From: Nitrososphaera sp.
Lineage (GTDB): Archaea > Thermoproteota > Nitrososphaeria > Nitrososphaerales > Nitrososphaeraceae
Length of the DNA: 35,985 nt
Direction: 5' to 3'
NCBI GenBank assembly: GCA_025450475.1
Contig: JANWHJ010000020.1
Location: forward strand, 1-35,985
Positions 6,048 through 13,082 of this stretch are shown piece by piece. The position numbers and the translations under genes are program-made. Position 1 is the first letter of the stretch. Each line of letters begins with the position of its first letter. Below the pieces are notes generated by a model. It had not been told where the DNA came from, did no database searches, and saw nothing but the letters and a program-made list of their open reading frames with translations.

Positions 6048-7232
6048 TTGGTTAATAAAAAAACGATTGTCGCGCTGCCCCTATTACTGATTCTGGTCCT
6101 GCCCATGTCGGCATATGCAGAATCCCTTACAGCGACCACTAACAAGGACATCTACACCCTCGATGAGAAGGCGAGAATTGTCGGGGTAATACCTGAGGGC
6201 GCGCCCGAGGGCTATGCCGTCCAGATAAGAGTGACCGGACCTTATGGAGATTGCGGTACCCAGCATATTCTGCCAGCTGTAGACAACTCGTTCATATCTA
6301 AGCCAGTCACGCTTGAATGTGGCTATGGCGAATTCACGGTTTCGGTTTCTTATGCCGACCTAAAGGCCAATTCTACGTTCGTGGTATCAAATAGCAGCCA
6401 GATAGACGCGGGAAGCAAACTAGAGCTGCGAACGCTAAAGAAGGTCATGCTCCAGGCACAGGAGTCGATCAACACCCGGGTGAAAGAGCTCATCGAAAAC
6501 GGATACGTCTTACCTGAGAAGGTGGCGGGAAAATACAGCGACGGAGTCTCGGAAGCATCGCTTGCACTCCAGTCAATCGAATTTGGAGACGCCTCGGAGG
6601 CGAAGAAGAATATGATATTTGCGATTGGGGATTTCCGTGAGGTTCTCAAGGCGCTTTCTAGCAATAACATGGCAAGGTTTGGGCAGACCGCAGAGCAGCA
6701 GGCTGCAAACGACGGCAACTCGGGCATCGTTGGAACGTATAGGATACTGCAAGAATTTTACTATAGGCTCGAAGAGCTCGCCCAGAAGAATAACATTGAC
6801 AAGGATGACCAGTTTGAAGTCGCGGCGCGGCTCTTGGCAAATGCAAAGCACCTGATAGACGAAGGCAACTTTGCAGGGGCAGAACGCTACCTTGAACGTG
6901 TGAATATACTGCTCGAGGCAATCAGGGCCGACCTACTTGAGAATAGAGGGGAACAGTTTGCTTCGTACGCAAACAACACTAGCTTGGAAGATGAAGAATC
7001 AACCAGGAAGCTGATCTACGCGGCAGACAGGTTCGAAAAGAACGCGTTTGAACTTCTAAATAAGACAGGCTCCGATGCCGAGGCACAAGCTGAGGTACAG
7101 GAGGCACTCTTGCATATTGCAGGAGCTAGGATGAGTATACAAGCGCACAACCTTGATTCGGCAAGAAATAGCCTGACAGCGGCATACTGGGTGCTTGAGG
7201 ATGCAAAGCGTCTGATCGAGGACAAGACTTAA
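6048..7232 (+). CDS. Exported protein: beta domain plus long helical domain
   Basis: A protein of about 394 residues, not assigned to a known family. From TTG 6048 the N-terminus is MVNKKTIVALPLLLILVLPM then SAYAES, a good signal peptide; an alternative TTG at 6027 adds seven residues. Residues of about 20-115 look like an immunoglobulin-type or beta-sandwich domain (DIYTLDEKARIVGVIP, YGEFTVSVSYADLKA). The remaining 280 residues are almost all amphipathic helix rich in Ala, Glu and Leu, in repeat-like pairs such as EFGDASEAKKNM, DEGNFAGAERYLERV and QAHNLDSARNSL, like TPR-type hairpins. Such exported Ig-plus-helical proteins are frequent in Thaumarchaeota. A surface scaffold role is only an inference. 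It is preceded by the palindrome at 5964. Confidence 0.82.
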   Translation: MVNKKTIVALPLLLILVLPMSAYAESLTATTNKDIYTLDEKARIVGVIPEGAPEGYAVQIRVTGPYGDCGTQHILPAVDNSFISKPVTLECGYGEFTVSVSYADLKANSTFVVSNSSQIDAGSKLELRTLKKVMLQAQESINTRVKELIENGYVLPEKVAGKYSDGVSEASLALQSIEFGDASEAKKNMIFAIGDFREVLKALSSNNMARFGQTAEQQAANDGNSGIVGTYRILQEFYYRLEELAQKNNIDKDDQFEVAARLLANAKHLIDEGNFAGAERYLERVNILLEAIRADLLENRGEQFASYANNTSLEDEESTRKLIYAADRFEKNAFELLNKTGSDAEAQAEVQEALLHIAGARMSIQAHNLDSARNSLTAAYWVLEDAKRLIEDKT

Positions 7233-7406
7233 ACATCCAGATCCGACGGGGGCTGAGGACGTCGACAACTATTAAGGCAAATAAGGCGGACGACAGGTAG
7301 GCAATTTCAAAAGCATGGTTTTGGAAAACCGCGACTGGCTACTGGGAAGCACATATTTTGGCGCGTTAAGCGTCAACTCAAGACAGGCATGCTACCAGCT
7401 AGAATT

Positions 7407-7420
7407 GGAACGACCGTTCC
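7407..7420. promoter_or_regulatory. Second GGAAC-N4-GTTCC palindrome, upstream of the winged-helix gene
   Basis: GGAACGACCGTTCC has half-sites identical to those at 5964-5977. It lies 55 nt before the ATG at 7475 and about 24 nt before a TATA-like TAAAATAA (7445-7452), a position suited to a repressor or activator site. Autoregulation by the downstream winged-helix protein is a reasonable guess. Confidence 0.5.
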
Positions 7421-7474
7421 ACCGTGGAAGTTCCGCCCTACCCCTAAAATAACTTGCAAGACTTCATGCGACTT

Positions 7475-7780
7475 ATGTCTGAACGCAAGAACAACAGAGG
7501 CAAGATCGAGATAATGGCAGACGTTCTGGCTCTCTCAACTTCAGGGATAAAGAAGACCCATATCATGTACAGGGCAAACCTAAGCTACGAGCAGATACTA
7601 TACTACCTGAACCAGCTGCTTAGCAAGGGACTCATAGCCCAAGACGTGTCAGACGGCGCGCTTGTGTACAGGACAACTGAGAAGGGGAGAGAATTCCTAG
7701 CCTGCTTCACGCGAATGTCAGAATTGATAACGGAGAGCTACGGAAACGACCAGAGTGTGCCGCTGCTAGCAACAACATAG
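7475..7780 (+). CDS. Winged-helix DNA-binding regulator (ArnR1-like/HTH_45 type)
   Basis: A protein of about 101 residues with a single winged-helix domain. IEIMADVLALSTSGIKKTHI is helix 1-2, YRANLSYEQILYYLNQLLSK the recognition helix region, and GLIAQDVSDGALVYRTTEKG the wing. The pattern KxxIMYRANLSYxQxxxYL..LxxxGLI..YxxTxKGxEFL is typical of the small archaeal regulators related to Sulfolobus ArnR. No sensor domain follows. The TTG at 7454 opens the frame, but ATG 7475 is about 25 nt from the TATA-like element and removes an unlikely extension. Part of its 3' end is copied at 7898-7962. Target genes are unknown; the twin palindromes are candidates. Confidence 0.85.
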   Translation: MSERKNNRGKIEIMADVLALSTSGIKKTHIMYRANLSYEQILYYLNQLLSKGLIAQDVSDGALVYRTTEKGREFLACFTRMSELITESYGNDQSVPLLATT

Positions 7781-7962
7781 ATTATTTTCTGGTGATCCAA
7801 GGAAGCACAATGATGCCTCCTGGTTGGGCTATGTTTGCGAAATGGTACGGCGCGGCAGCATCTACTATGTTCTTTGTTGCCGACCCAGTCATGAACGGGA
7901 CAACTGAGAAGACTATTCCTAGCCTGATACGCGCGAATGTCAGAATTGATAACGGAGAGCTA
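7671..7962 (+). repeat. Partial direct duplication of the winged-helix gene 3' end
   Basis: 7671-7740 (inside the regulator gene) and 7898-7962 (downstream) share three collinear identical blocks: 14 nt (7671-7684 and 7898-7911), 12 nt (7693-7704 and 7915-7926) and 31 nt (7710-7740 and 7932-7962). The segments between them differ in sequence and length. The downstream copy cannot encode the same protein, since its frame is altered. The genic copy encodes the canonical TTEKGREFL, so it is the likely source. Confidence 0.85.
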
Positions 7963-8115
7963 TAGGAATTCGAAAATAACATACTCATAGTCTAAACAAC
8001 TTGCTAGAGATACTTTCTAATGGTCTAGTGGAAGTATTGTAATGCTTTGGGAGACAATTATCAGACTAGCGTTTGCAATATAGCGTAGGATCTGTAGTTT
8101 CCTGAAAAAATTATT
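7781..8115. other. Intergenic region with the duplicated fragment
   Basis: Holds the copy of the winged-helix 3' end (7898-7962). A plus-strand frame (about 7794-7965) containing MMPPGWAMFAKWYGAAA is open across the copy, but has no recognised family and ends exactly after the duplicated block. The rest is AT-rich without evident structure. Confidence 0.45.
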
Positions 8116-9261
8116 TTAGATGAACGGTTCATCAAATGAGACGATTATCCTTGCTACCTCTGGCCTCATGAGGTGCTCGGCAGGGAATTCCCCTGAGCTC
8201 ACCATGTTCCTCATCTTAGTGCCGCTCATCTCTTCCCTGAACTCGAGTCCATGGGGGCAGTTCCTTTCATTGGCGTAGCTCAGGCACTTTTTACAGTAAT
8301 AAAACGCAGGAAAGAACACAGGCTCTATCCCAAGGTCAGCATAGTCCTTGAATATCTCATGCGAAGCAAACGGGTGGTAGTAATTGCCGACTCCTGCGTG
8401 GTCGCGCCCGACTATGAAATGCGAACAGCCAAAGTTCTTCCTCATGATTGCGTGGTGGATAGCCTCCTTTGGGCCGGCGTAGCGCATCTCGGTGTGGAGC
8501 GTGACAAACATTGCCCTGTCTTTCGGGTAATAGTTGTCAATGAGCGCCAGGTAGGAAGCAATAATCAGCTCGTCCTTGAAATCACCCTGCTTTTTCTTGC
8601 CTATAAGGGGGTTGATGAACAGCCCATCGTATAGGTTGAGCGCAGCCTTTTGCAGCATTTCATGCGCAACATGTGGAACGTTTCTCGTCTGGAAGCCGAC
8701 TACCGACTTCCACCCCTTACGTGAGATTTCTGCCCGCGTTTCTGCTGGTGTCATCCTGTACTTGCGCAGGGGCGATTGCTCTATTCTTTTCAGCACATCA
8801 ATCCTGCCCCCGACCAGCTTGTTCTTCATGCTCACCATCTTTTCGACCCCGGGATGCTTTACGTCATTTGTTCGGTAGATCGCATTTGCGCATGCCAGCT
8901 TGTCAAAAGAATATTTTTCCTGCACGTGCAAAATCGCGAATTTGTCGGTACCTGTTGCCAGCGCGACCTGACCTGCGTCCTTCATCTCGTTCGCCGTTTG
9001 GTCTTCAACGTCAAGGACTATAGGCACTGTCCACGCAAGCCCGCTTTCCAGCCTGCCAGTTCTTACGATGCTCTGAAAGTCTTGCTCGCCAACAAACCCC
9101 TCAAGCGGGCTAAACACACCGTCTGCAATGTTCTCGATGTCGTTTCTGAGGTCGCCACCCACTTGTATTGCGAGCATGCCATCGGCCTTGCCGTCAGAAA
9201 CGATAAACCTGTTTACTAGCTTGCCTCCATGAGGCTGCGGGATCGATCCTGCCAAAATCAT
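8116..9261 (-). CDS. sat: ATP sulfurylase (sulfate adenylyltransferase)
   Basis: Catalyses sulfate + ATP to adenosine 5'-phosphosulfate (APS), the first step of sulfate assimilation. Diagnostic motifs are GFQTRNVPHVAHE (the Q-x-R-N-x-x-H-x-x-H active-site loop) and VGRDHAGVGNYY (the GRDH ATP-binding loop). CKKCLSYANERNCPHG near the C-terminus is the zinc-binding C-x2-C...C-x-H group seen in archaeal and thermophilic Sat. About 381 residues is normal for the single-domain enzyme without an APS-kinase domain. ATG 9261 overlaps the upstream APS reductase stop as TGATG; a GTG one codon earlier is possible. The two enzymes of the pathway are thus co-translated. Confidence 0.96.
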   Translation of the reverse strand: MILAGSIPQPHGGKLVNRFIVSDGKADGMLAIQVGGDLRNDIENIADGVFSPLEGFVGEQDFQSIVRTGRLESGLAWTVPIVLDVEDQTANEMKDAGQVALATGTDKFAILHVQEKYSFDKLACANAIYRTNDVKHPGVEKMVSMKNKLVGGRIDVLKRIEQSPLRKYRMTPAETRAEISRKGWKSVVGFQTRNVPHVAHEMLQKAALNLYDGLFINPLIGKKKQGDFKDELIIASYLALIDNYYPKDRAMFVTLHTEMRYAGPKEAIHHAIMRKNFGCSHFIVGRDHAGVGNYYHPFASHEIFKDYADLGIEPVFFPAFYYCKKCLSYANERNCPHGLEFREEMSGTKMRNMVSSGEFPAEHLMRPEVARIIVSFDEPFI

Positions 9262-9998
9262 CACTGGTGCTTCTTTTTCGTAGGGTCAAAATGCAGGCCG
9301 CATTCTTTTGTTGCCGCATTTTCCCACCACCACCTTCCGGCCCTCGGGTCCTCACCCGGTTGTACTGCCCTCGTGCATGGCTCGCAGCCGATGCTCGGGA
9401 GCCCCTTGTCATGTAGCGCGTTGTACGGGACGTTGTTCTCTTTGATATAGTCCCATACCCTGTCTGAGCTCCAGTCAGCTATCGGGTTTAATTTAATGAT
9501 GCCGCCGTGGGCCGCGTCAAGTTCGATCTTTCTGGTAGTGGATCTCGTGACAACTTGATCCCGACGTAGACCAGTTATCCAGCCGTCGAGCGTGGCGAGC
9601 GCGCGGTTGAGCGGGTGGACCTTCCTTATCTCGCAACACAGCTTGCGGTTTTCAACACTTTCGTACATCAGATTCATGCCCTTTGGCCTGATCATGTCTT
9701 CGACTTCCTTCTGGTCTGGAAAATAGGCTTCGATTGGAATTTCATATCTTGCACGGATGGCGTCAATAACATCATAAGTTTCTTGGTTAAGGCGCCCGGT
9801 TTCAAGTGTGAAGACCTTGGTTCTGCTCTTGTCTATTCCTGCCATCATGTCGATAATGACGACATCCTCCGCGCCAAAACTGGACGCAAGTCCGATCTTT
9901 GTGCCAAAAGTGTCAATGGCCCACTTCAAAATTTCCTGTGGGGACTTTGTCTCAAATTCGTCTGCGAGCTTTTCAAGCTGAACCGCCGTAAGTCTCAT
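9261..9998 (-). CDS. cysH: Assimilatory APS reductase (CysH family, 4Fe-4S type)
   Basis: Reduces APS to sulfite and AMP. The 245-residue protein has the PP-loop-like SFGAEDVVIIDMM, the arginine-rich TGLRRDQVVTRSTTRK, and two cysteine pairs, KLCCEIRKV and IGCEPCTRA. The CC...CxxC set holds a 4Fe-4S cluster and marks the APS-using branch rather than cluster-free PAPS reductases. KECGLH at the C-terminus carries the catalytic Cys. The ATG at 9998 is preferred over the longer frame from 10040: a TATA-like element at 10021-10030 sits 23-32 nt upstream, and the extension has no family similarity. It is the first gene of an operon with sat. Making sulfite without APS kinase fits the absence of that gene here. 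Confidence 0.94.
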   Translation of the reverse strand: MRLTAVQLEKLADEFETKSPQEILKWAIDTFGTKIGLASSFGAEDVVIIDMMAGIDKSRTKVFTLETGRLNQETYDVIDAIRARYEIPIEAYFPDQKEVEDMIRPKGMNLMYESVENRKLCCEIRKVHPLNRALATLDGWITGLRRDQVVTRSTTRKIELDAAHGGIIKLNPIADWSSDRVWDYIKENNVPYNALHDKGLPSIGCEPCTRAVQPGEDPRAGRWWWENAATKECGLHFDPTKKKHQ

Positions 9999-10020
9999 GA
10001 GAAAATTGAGATCTTGACTC

Positions 10021-10030
10021 CTTATAATAC
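10021..10030 (-). promoter_or_regulatory. TATA box of the cysH-sat operon
   Basis: Minus-strand GTATTATAAG lies 23-32 nt before ATG 9998, implying a leaderless cysH transcript. It decides the start of cysH in favour of 9998. Confidence 0.55.
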
Positions 10031-10139
10031 TTGTTCTCAAAATTCACTGCATGAGGCAATAAAAGAAGTTGTTTATTAGGCAGTATTTTCTATGTAATGT
10101 GTAAATTACTCTATTTACCATAGTGATTGCTAGGAGAGA

Positions 10140-11558
10140 TTGGGGTTGTCTGATAATTTTTGGGAACATGTCGATCAGTACAGGAAACTCGGTTTTGACC
10201 CGCTCCGGTGGATTCCGGCATGTTCCAACGAAGTCGATAGCCACATCTTGAAAAATGCTCTTGGGGACATAAAAAAGACTAGCATCAAGGTTTCACCCTC
10301 GTGGTTTGATTCGTTCTACCACATTGATGGTAAGATACCCGAGTTGACAAGGCGCGTGTACAGCCTCGCTGCCCCGTTGGTGGACAAGGAAGTCGAACTA
10401 AAAAGGGCGCTTGCAGTCTTCCGCGTACACACCGGCGCTGGAGAATATGCGCCGCTGCTGTCAGAAGCCTTGCAGAACTTTTTCAAGGTGTTCAACGCCA
10501 AGGTGTCGGTGTCCTGCGCGTCGGCAGCGCTCACCGAGCACCCGGACGCGCAGTTCGGGATGCTAGACTATATTGAGCTCCACCGTGGCGACAAGGTTGG
10601 CTACATGCCCGGTGTCACTTCTGTCACCCAAGTAACGGACGTGACAAGGGCTCCTGACGCTGATGTCCACAGCAATATTGGAATAACATCTGCGATCGAA
10701 CTCTTGAACCTGCTCGGTTGTGGGGTTGCGTCGTCTTTCAAGCTGTTTCCCGTCTACGACGCGCCATCGGAAGAGATCCTTGACACGATAAGGTCGAACC
10801 TCGACGCGTTCACCTCGCGCTACAACCTTGCGATGGAAGATTACAGCTCACTCAAGATTGGCAAGCTGTTCTTCGGCACGAGCGCCATGGCAAGTACCAT
10901 GAAGGAGCTGCCCACAAGGTACGATCAGATAGAAGAAGGAATGGAAATCATGATCACCAATCAGTTAGGAGGCCTACCTGCGTTGAGCCTCTACACACTT
11001 GCTCGCATGGACTCGGAAAATATTATCAAGTACGAGCAGAATGGAGTGTCCTTTCCCGGAATCACTGAAGCTCGAGATGAGGCAGTAAAGAACCTGAGCG
11101 AGCCCCACTTTGCACTTGGAAAGATAATTGCGAAATACTGCCCGGATTTTGGCGCTTCGTTTGACAAGAGCGCCCATGTCACGGCCGTCCACCCCGTCGG
11201 GCCGCGAGGAGTGTTTGCATTGGGCTTGCTGGCAGAGCTCGCAAACTCGCACCTGCTGATAAACGAGCTCCCTGTAAGGAACCCCGAGCTGGCAAGATTC
11301 GCGACCAAGGAATTCCTAGTCGATAACTCGACCGCATCGATGAACGGATGCCACATCATAGTCGCCACGAGCGATGTCCTCAATCTAATGACCGAGGATC
11401 TGAAAAAGCACAACTTTGCGCCCGAAAGGATAGGGATAGTGCTCAAGAAAGGCGCAGCGTCTACAACCTTTACCAAGGACCCTAGCCAGTTCGTGGCTTC
11501 AAAGGCGAAACTTGCGCGGCTTACAGCGCCAAGCCCCGACCAGCAGGCCACCGGCTAG
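10140..11558 (+). CDS. SelD-like protein (selenophosphate synthetase-related, AIR-synthase superfamily)
   Basis: A 472-residue protein resembling ATP-dependent AIR-synthase/SelD/HypE enzymes. In order: an N-terminal segment with IPACSNEVDSHILKNAL, comparable in position to the SelD Gly-Cys-x-x-Lys loop; the aspartate region PDADVHSNIGITSAIELLNL, like the SelD switch to N-terminal ATP binding; EEGMEIMITNQLGGLPALSL, like GDxLxLTKPLGxGxL; and VGPRGVFALGLLAELANS, like TGFGLLGHLxEM. The usual catalytic Cys/Sec-Lys pair is not evident, so true selenophosphate synthesis is doubtful. It is divergent from cysH-sat, suggesting a sulfur role such as thiolation or activation of a carboxylate. The start is uncertain: TTG 10140 lies only a few nt after AGGAG, TTG 10146 has better spacing. 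Family assignment is moderately sure, function unknown. Confidence 0.72.
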   Translation: MGLSDNFWEHVDQYRKLGFDPLRWIPACSNEVDSHILKNALGDIKKTSIKVSPSWFDSFYHIDGKIPELTRRVYSLAAPLVDKEVELKRALAVFRVHTGAGEYAPLLSEALQNFFKVFNAKVSVSCASAALTEHPDAQFGMLDYIELHRGDKVGYMPGVTSVTQVTDVTRAPDADVHSNIGITSAIELLNLLGCGVASSFKLFPVYDAPSEEILDTIRSNLDAFTSRYNLAMEDYSSLKIGKLFFGTSAMASTMKELPTRYDQIEEGMEIMITNQLGGLPALSLYTLARMDSENIIKYEQNGVSFPGITEARDEAVKNLSEPHFALGKIIAKYCPDFGASFDKSAHVTAVHPVGPRGVFALGLLAELANSHLLINELPVRNPELARFATKEFLVDNSTASMNGCHIIVATSDVLNLMTEDLKKHNFAPERIGIVLKKGAASTTFTKDPSQFVASKAKLARLTAPSPDQQATG

Positions 11559-11595
11559 CTGCTACGATAATATATCAAGATAAAGCAGGGCAGCC

Positions 11596-12024
11596 ATGCA
11601 AGACGAAAACTGTGTCTTTTGCAAGATCGTTTCCGGCAAGATCCACGCAAGGGTGTTGATGCAAAACGACAGAGCAGTTGCGGTGCTCGACGCCTTCCCG
11701 CTAGCGCCGGGACACACACTTGTTATCCCAAAGTCGCACTATGCCAAAGTCCAGCACATGGATCAGCAGAGCGCGATGGCGGCGTTTGAAATCGCGTGGA
11801 AAATTGCTGGCGCCGTAGAAGCAGGCTCGCACGCGAGCGCCTCCACGATAGCGGTTCACAACGGGAGCGAGGCGGGGCAGGAAATACCTCACGTCCACGT
11901 GCACATTGTACCGAGGATAAAGGGCGATGGCGCAGGCCCCATCCACTCGATGTTTGGAAGCAGACCAAAATTAAGCGCGGAAGAAATGGACTCGCTGCGC
12001 GACAAAATTGTGGGCAACCTTTGA
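11596..12024 (+). CDS. HIT-family nucleotide hydrolase/transferase
   Basis: A 142-residue histidine-triad protein. The catalytic signature HVHVHIVPR (His-x-His-x-His) lies at about residue 100. The N-terminal CVFCKIVSGKI is the zinc-ligand/beta-strand start of Hint/HinT-like enzymes, and FPLAPGHTLVIPKSHY is the conserved strand-loop preceding the active site. These enzymes hydrolyse AMP-lysine-type phosphoramidates or other AMP derivatives; the substrate is not determined. It starts 38 nt after the SelD-like gene on the same strand, so an operon is likely. Its last 54 nt overlap the convergent DUF962 gene. Confidence 0.92.
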   Translation: MQDENCVFCKIVSGKIHARVLMQNDRAVAVLDAFPLAPGHTLVIPKSHYAKVQHMDQQSAMAAFEIAWKIAGAVEAGSHASASTIAVHNGSEAGQEIPHVHVHIVPRIKGDGAGPIHSMFGSRPKLSAEEMDSLRDKIVGNL

Positions 12025-12288
12025 CAACAGCCTGACGAGCAGCACCGGAGTCGTCGACCGGATGTTACCTTCTATCACATGGCCCACTACAAACAATGCT
12101 ATAGCACCAATCCACATGGCAATGCCAGGAGCTAGTTCGGTTTGCATGCCTGCAAAATACCCGAGCGCCGTTGCAAGGCCGATTACATAAAACGGCGCGC
12201 CTATGCAGTGGAGTACCCTGTTGACGGGATGCCTGTGGGTATTTTTTATCATCTTTGTGACGGCGTGCACGAGATGGAATCGAGTCAT
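11971..12288 (-). CDS. Small membrane protein of the DUF962/Mpo1-like family
   Basis: About 105 residues with two or three hydrophobic helices (APFYVIGLATALGYFAG, PGIAMWIGAIALFVVGHVIE). HRHPVNRVLHCIGAPFYVIG matches the family core His-x-x-Pro-x-Asn-x-x-x-His-x-x-Gly-x-Pro. Yeast Mpo1 of this family is an iron dioxygenase acting on 2-hydroxy fatty acids, but bacterial and archaeal members are mostly untested. ATG 12288 overlaps the HAD gene's stop as ATGA; the longer frame to 12360 is only a shadow of that gene. It probably shares a transcript with the HAD phosphatase. Its 3' end overlaps the HIT gene on the other strand by 54 nt. Confidence 0.7.
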   Translation of the reverse strand: MTRFHLVHAVTKMIKNTHRHPVNRVLHCIGAPFYVIGLATALGYFAGMQTELAPGIAMWIGAIALFVVGHVIEGNIRSTTPVLLVRLLSKVAHNFVAQRVHFFRA

Positions 12289-12989
12289 GAATTGATAATT
12301 CTTTCTACTATCCTTGGGATTTCTGATAGGCGTGACACCGTGTATGCTGGGTGTTCGCACTCTTGTAATGTTGTTTGAAGCGCAAATAGTGAATTCGTTG
12401 TCCTAATGGTGATCATGCCAAGTGTATTGGCTGGGCAGATGTCTGTGTCAAGCCTGTCGCCTACCATTATGCAGTCACGCGGAGATCGCCCTGCCTGCTT
12501 TAGCGCGAGGTCGAAAATCCGAGGGTCGGGCTTTTTCAGCTTGACAATCGACGAGATTGTCTGCACTTTGAAGAACCTACAAAGCCCTGACTTTTCCAGA
12601 ACGTGAAGCATTTCTTCTGACTGGTTGGCTATCAACCCAATTTCACAGTGCTTTGAGAGCGCCTGCAATGTGAATTCGGCGTCGTCAAAAAATCGGAAAA
12701 GGTCGCACCTGCTGGATTCAATCTGGGCCTCTAGCCTACTTGCAATGGCCTTCTCATAGCCTGGAGGCGATAATATCCTGCAAACCTCCGTTATCAGTTC
12801 TTTCACGCTGCCGTGACCTATCTTGCGGTCGCGAATAATGCTGTCGCGTACCGCGTGGTAGTTGCGCTGGTCTATCCTCGCCCCGAAGCCGTTTAGTAGC
12901 TCCAGAAATTCCTGGTCAAGATAGTCAATAAAGTCCCGCTCGTCGACGAGGGTTTGGCCGAGGTCGAAGAATATGAAAGGCGTGGGCAT
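12285..12989 (-). CDS. HAD-superfamily hydrolase
   Basis: A 234-residue haloacid-dehalogenase-like phosphatase. Motif I is FFDLGQTL, where the second Asp of the usual DxDGT is Gly, as in several HAD hydrolases. Motif II is IANQS, motif III is the Lys in KLKKPDPR, and motif IV is MVGDRLDTDI with the metal-binding acids. Residues of about 15-90 form the helical cap (type C1). Substrate is unknown; small sugar or organic phosphates are usual for this class. It lies divergent to geranylgeranyl reductase with a palindrome between them, and is coupled to the DUF962 gene downstream. Confidence 0.88.
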   Translation of the reverse strand: MPTPFIFFDLGQTLVDERDFIDYLDQEFLELLNGFGARIDQRNYHAVRDSIIRDRKIGHGSVKELITEVCRILSPPGYEKAIASRLEAQIESSRCDLFRFFDDAEFTLQALSKHCEIGLIANQSEEMLHVLEKSGLCRFFKVQTISSIVKLKKPDPRIFDLALKQAGRSPRDCIMVGDRLDTDICPANTLGMITIRTTNSLFALQTTLQECEHPAYTVSRLSEIPRIVERIINS

Positions 12990-13025
12990 CTACAAATCTG
13001 AACTCGTGACTGTTATTCTGTCTTT

Positions 13026-13037
13026 CTGCCTAGGCAG
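13026..13037. promoter_or_regulatory. 12-nt perfect palindrome between HAD and reductase genes
   Basis: CTGCCTAGGCAG is a perfect palindrome just 6 nt upstream of the TATA box of the reductase and 37 nt from the HAD start. A transcription factor dimer bound here could affect both divergent genes. Only sequence symmetry supports it. Confidence 0.4.
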
Positions 13038-13042
13038 GAACA

Positions 13043-13051
13043 CTTTAAATA
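13043..13051 (+). promoter_or_regulatory. TATA box of the geranylgeranyl reductase gene
   Basis: CTTTAAATA preceded by AACA, 32-40 nt before the ATG at 13083. It fits an archaeal TATA box with a short or absent leader. Confidence 0.5.
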
Positions 13052-13082
13052 TCGTACTTCGCCTTCGCGCGTTGTCTACCTG

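Noticed and set aside
7315..7452. 45-codon ORF starting MVLENRDWLLGS
   Set aside because: It covers the palindrome and promoter of the winged-helix gene, and has no recognised feature.
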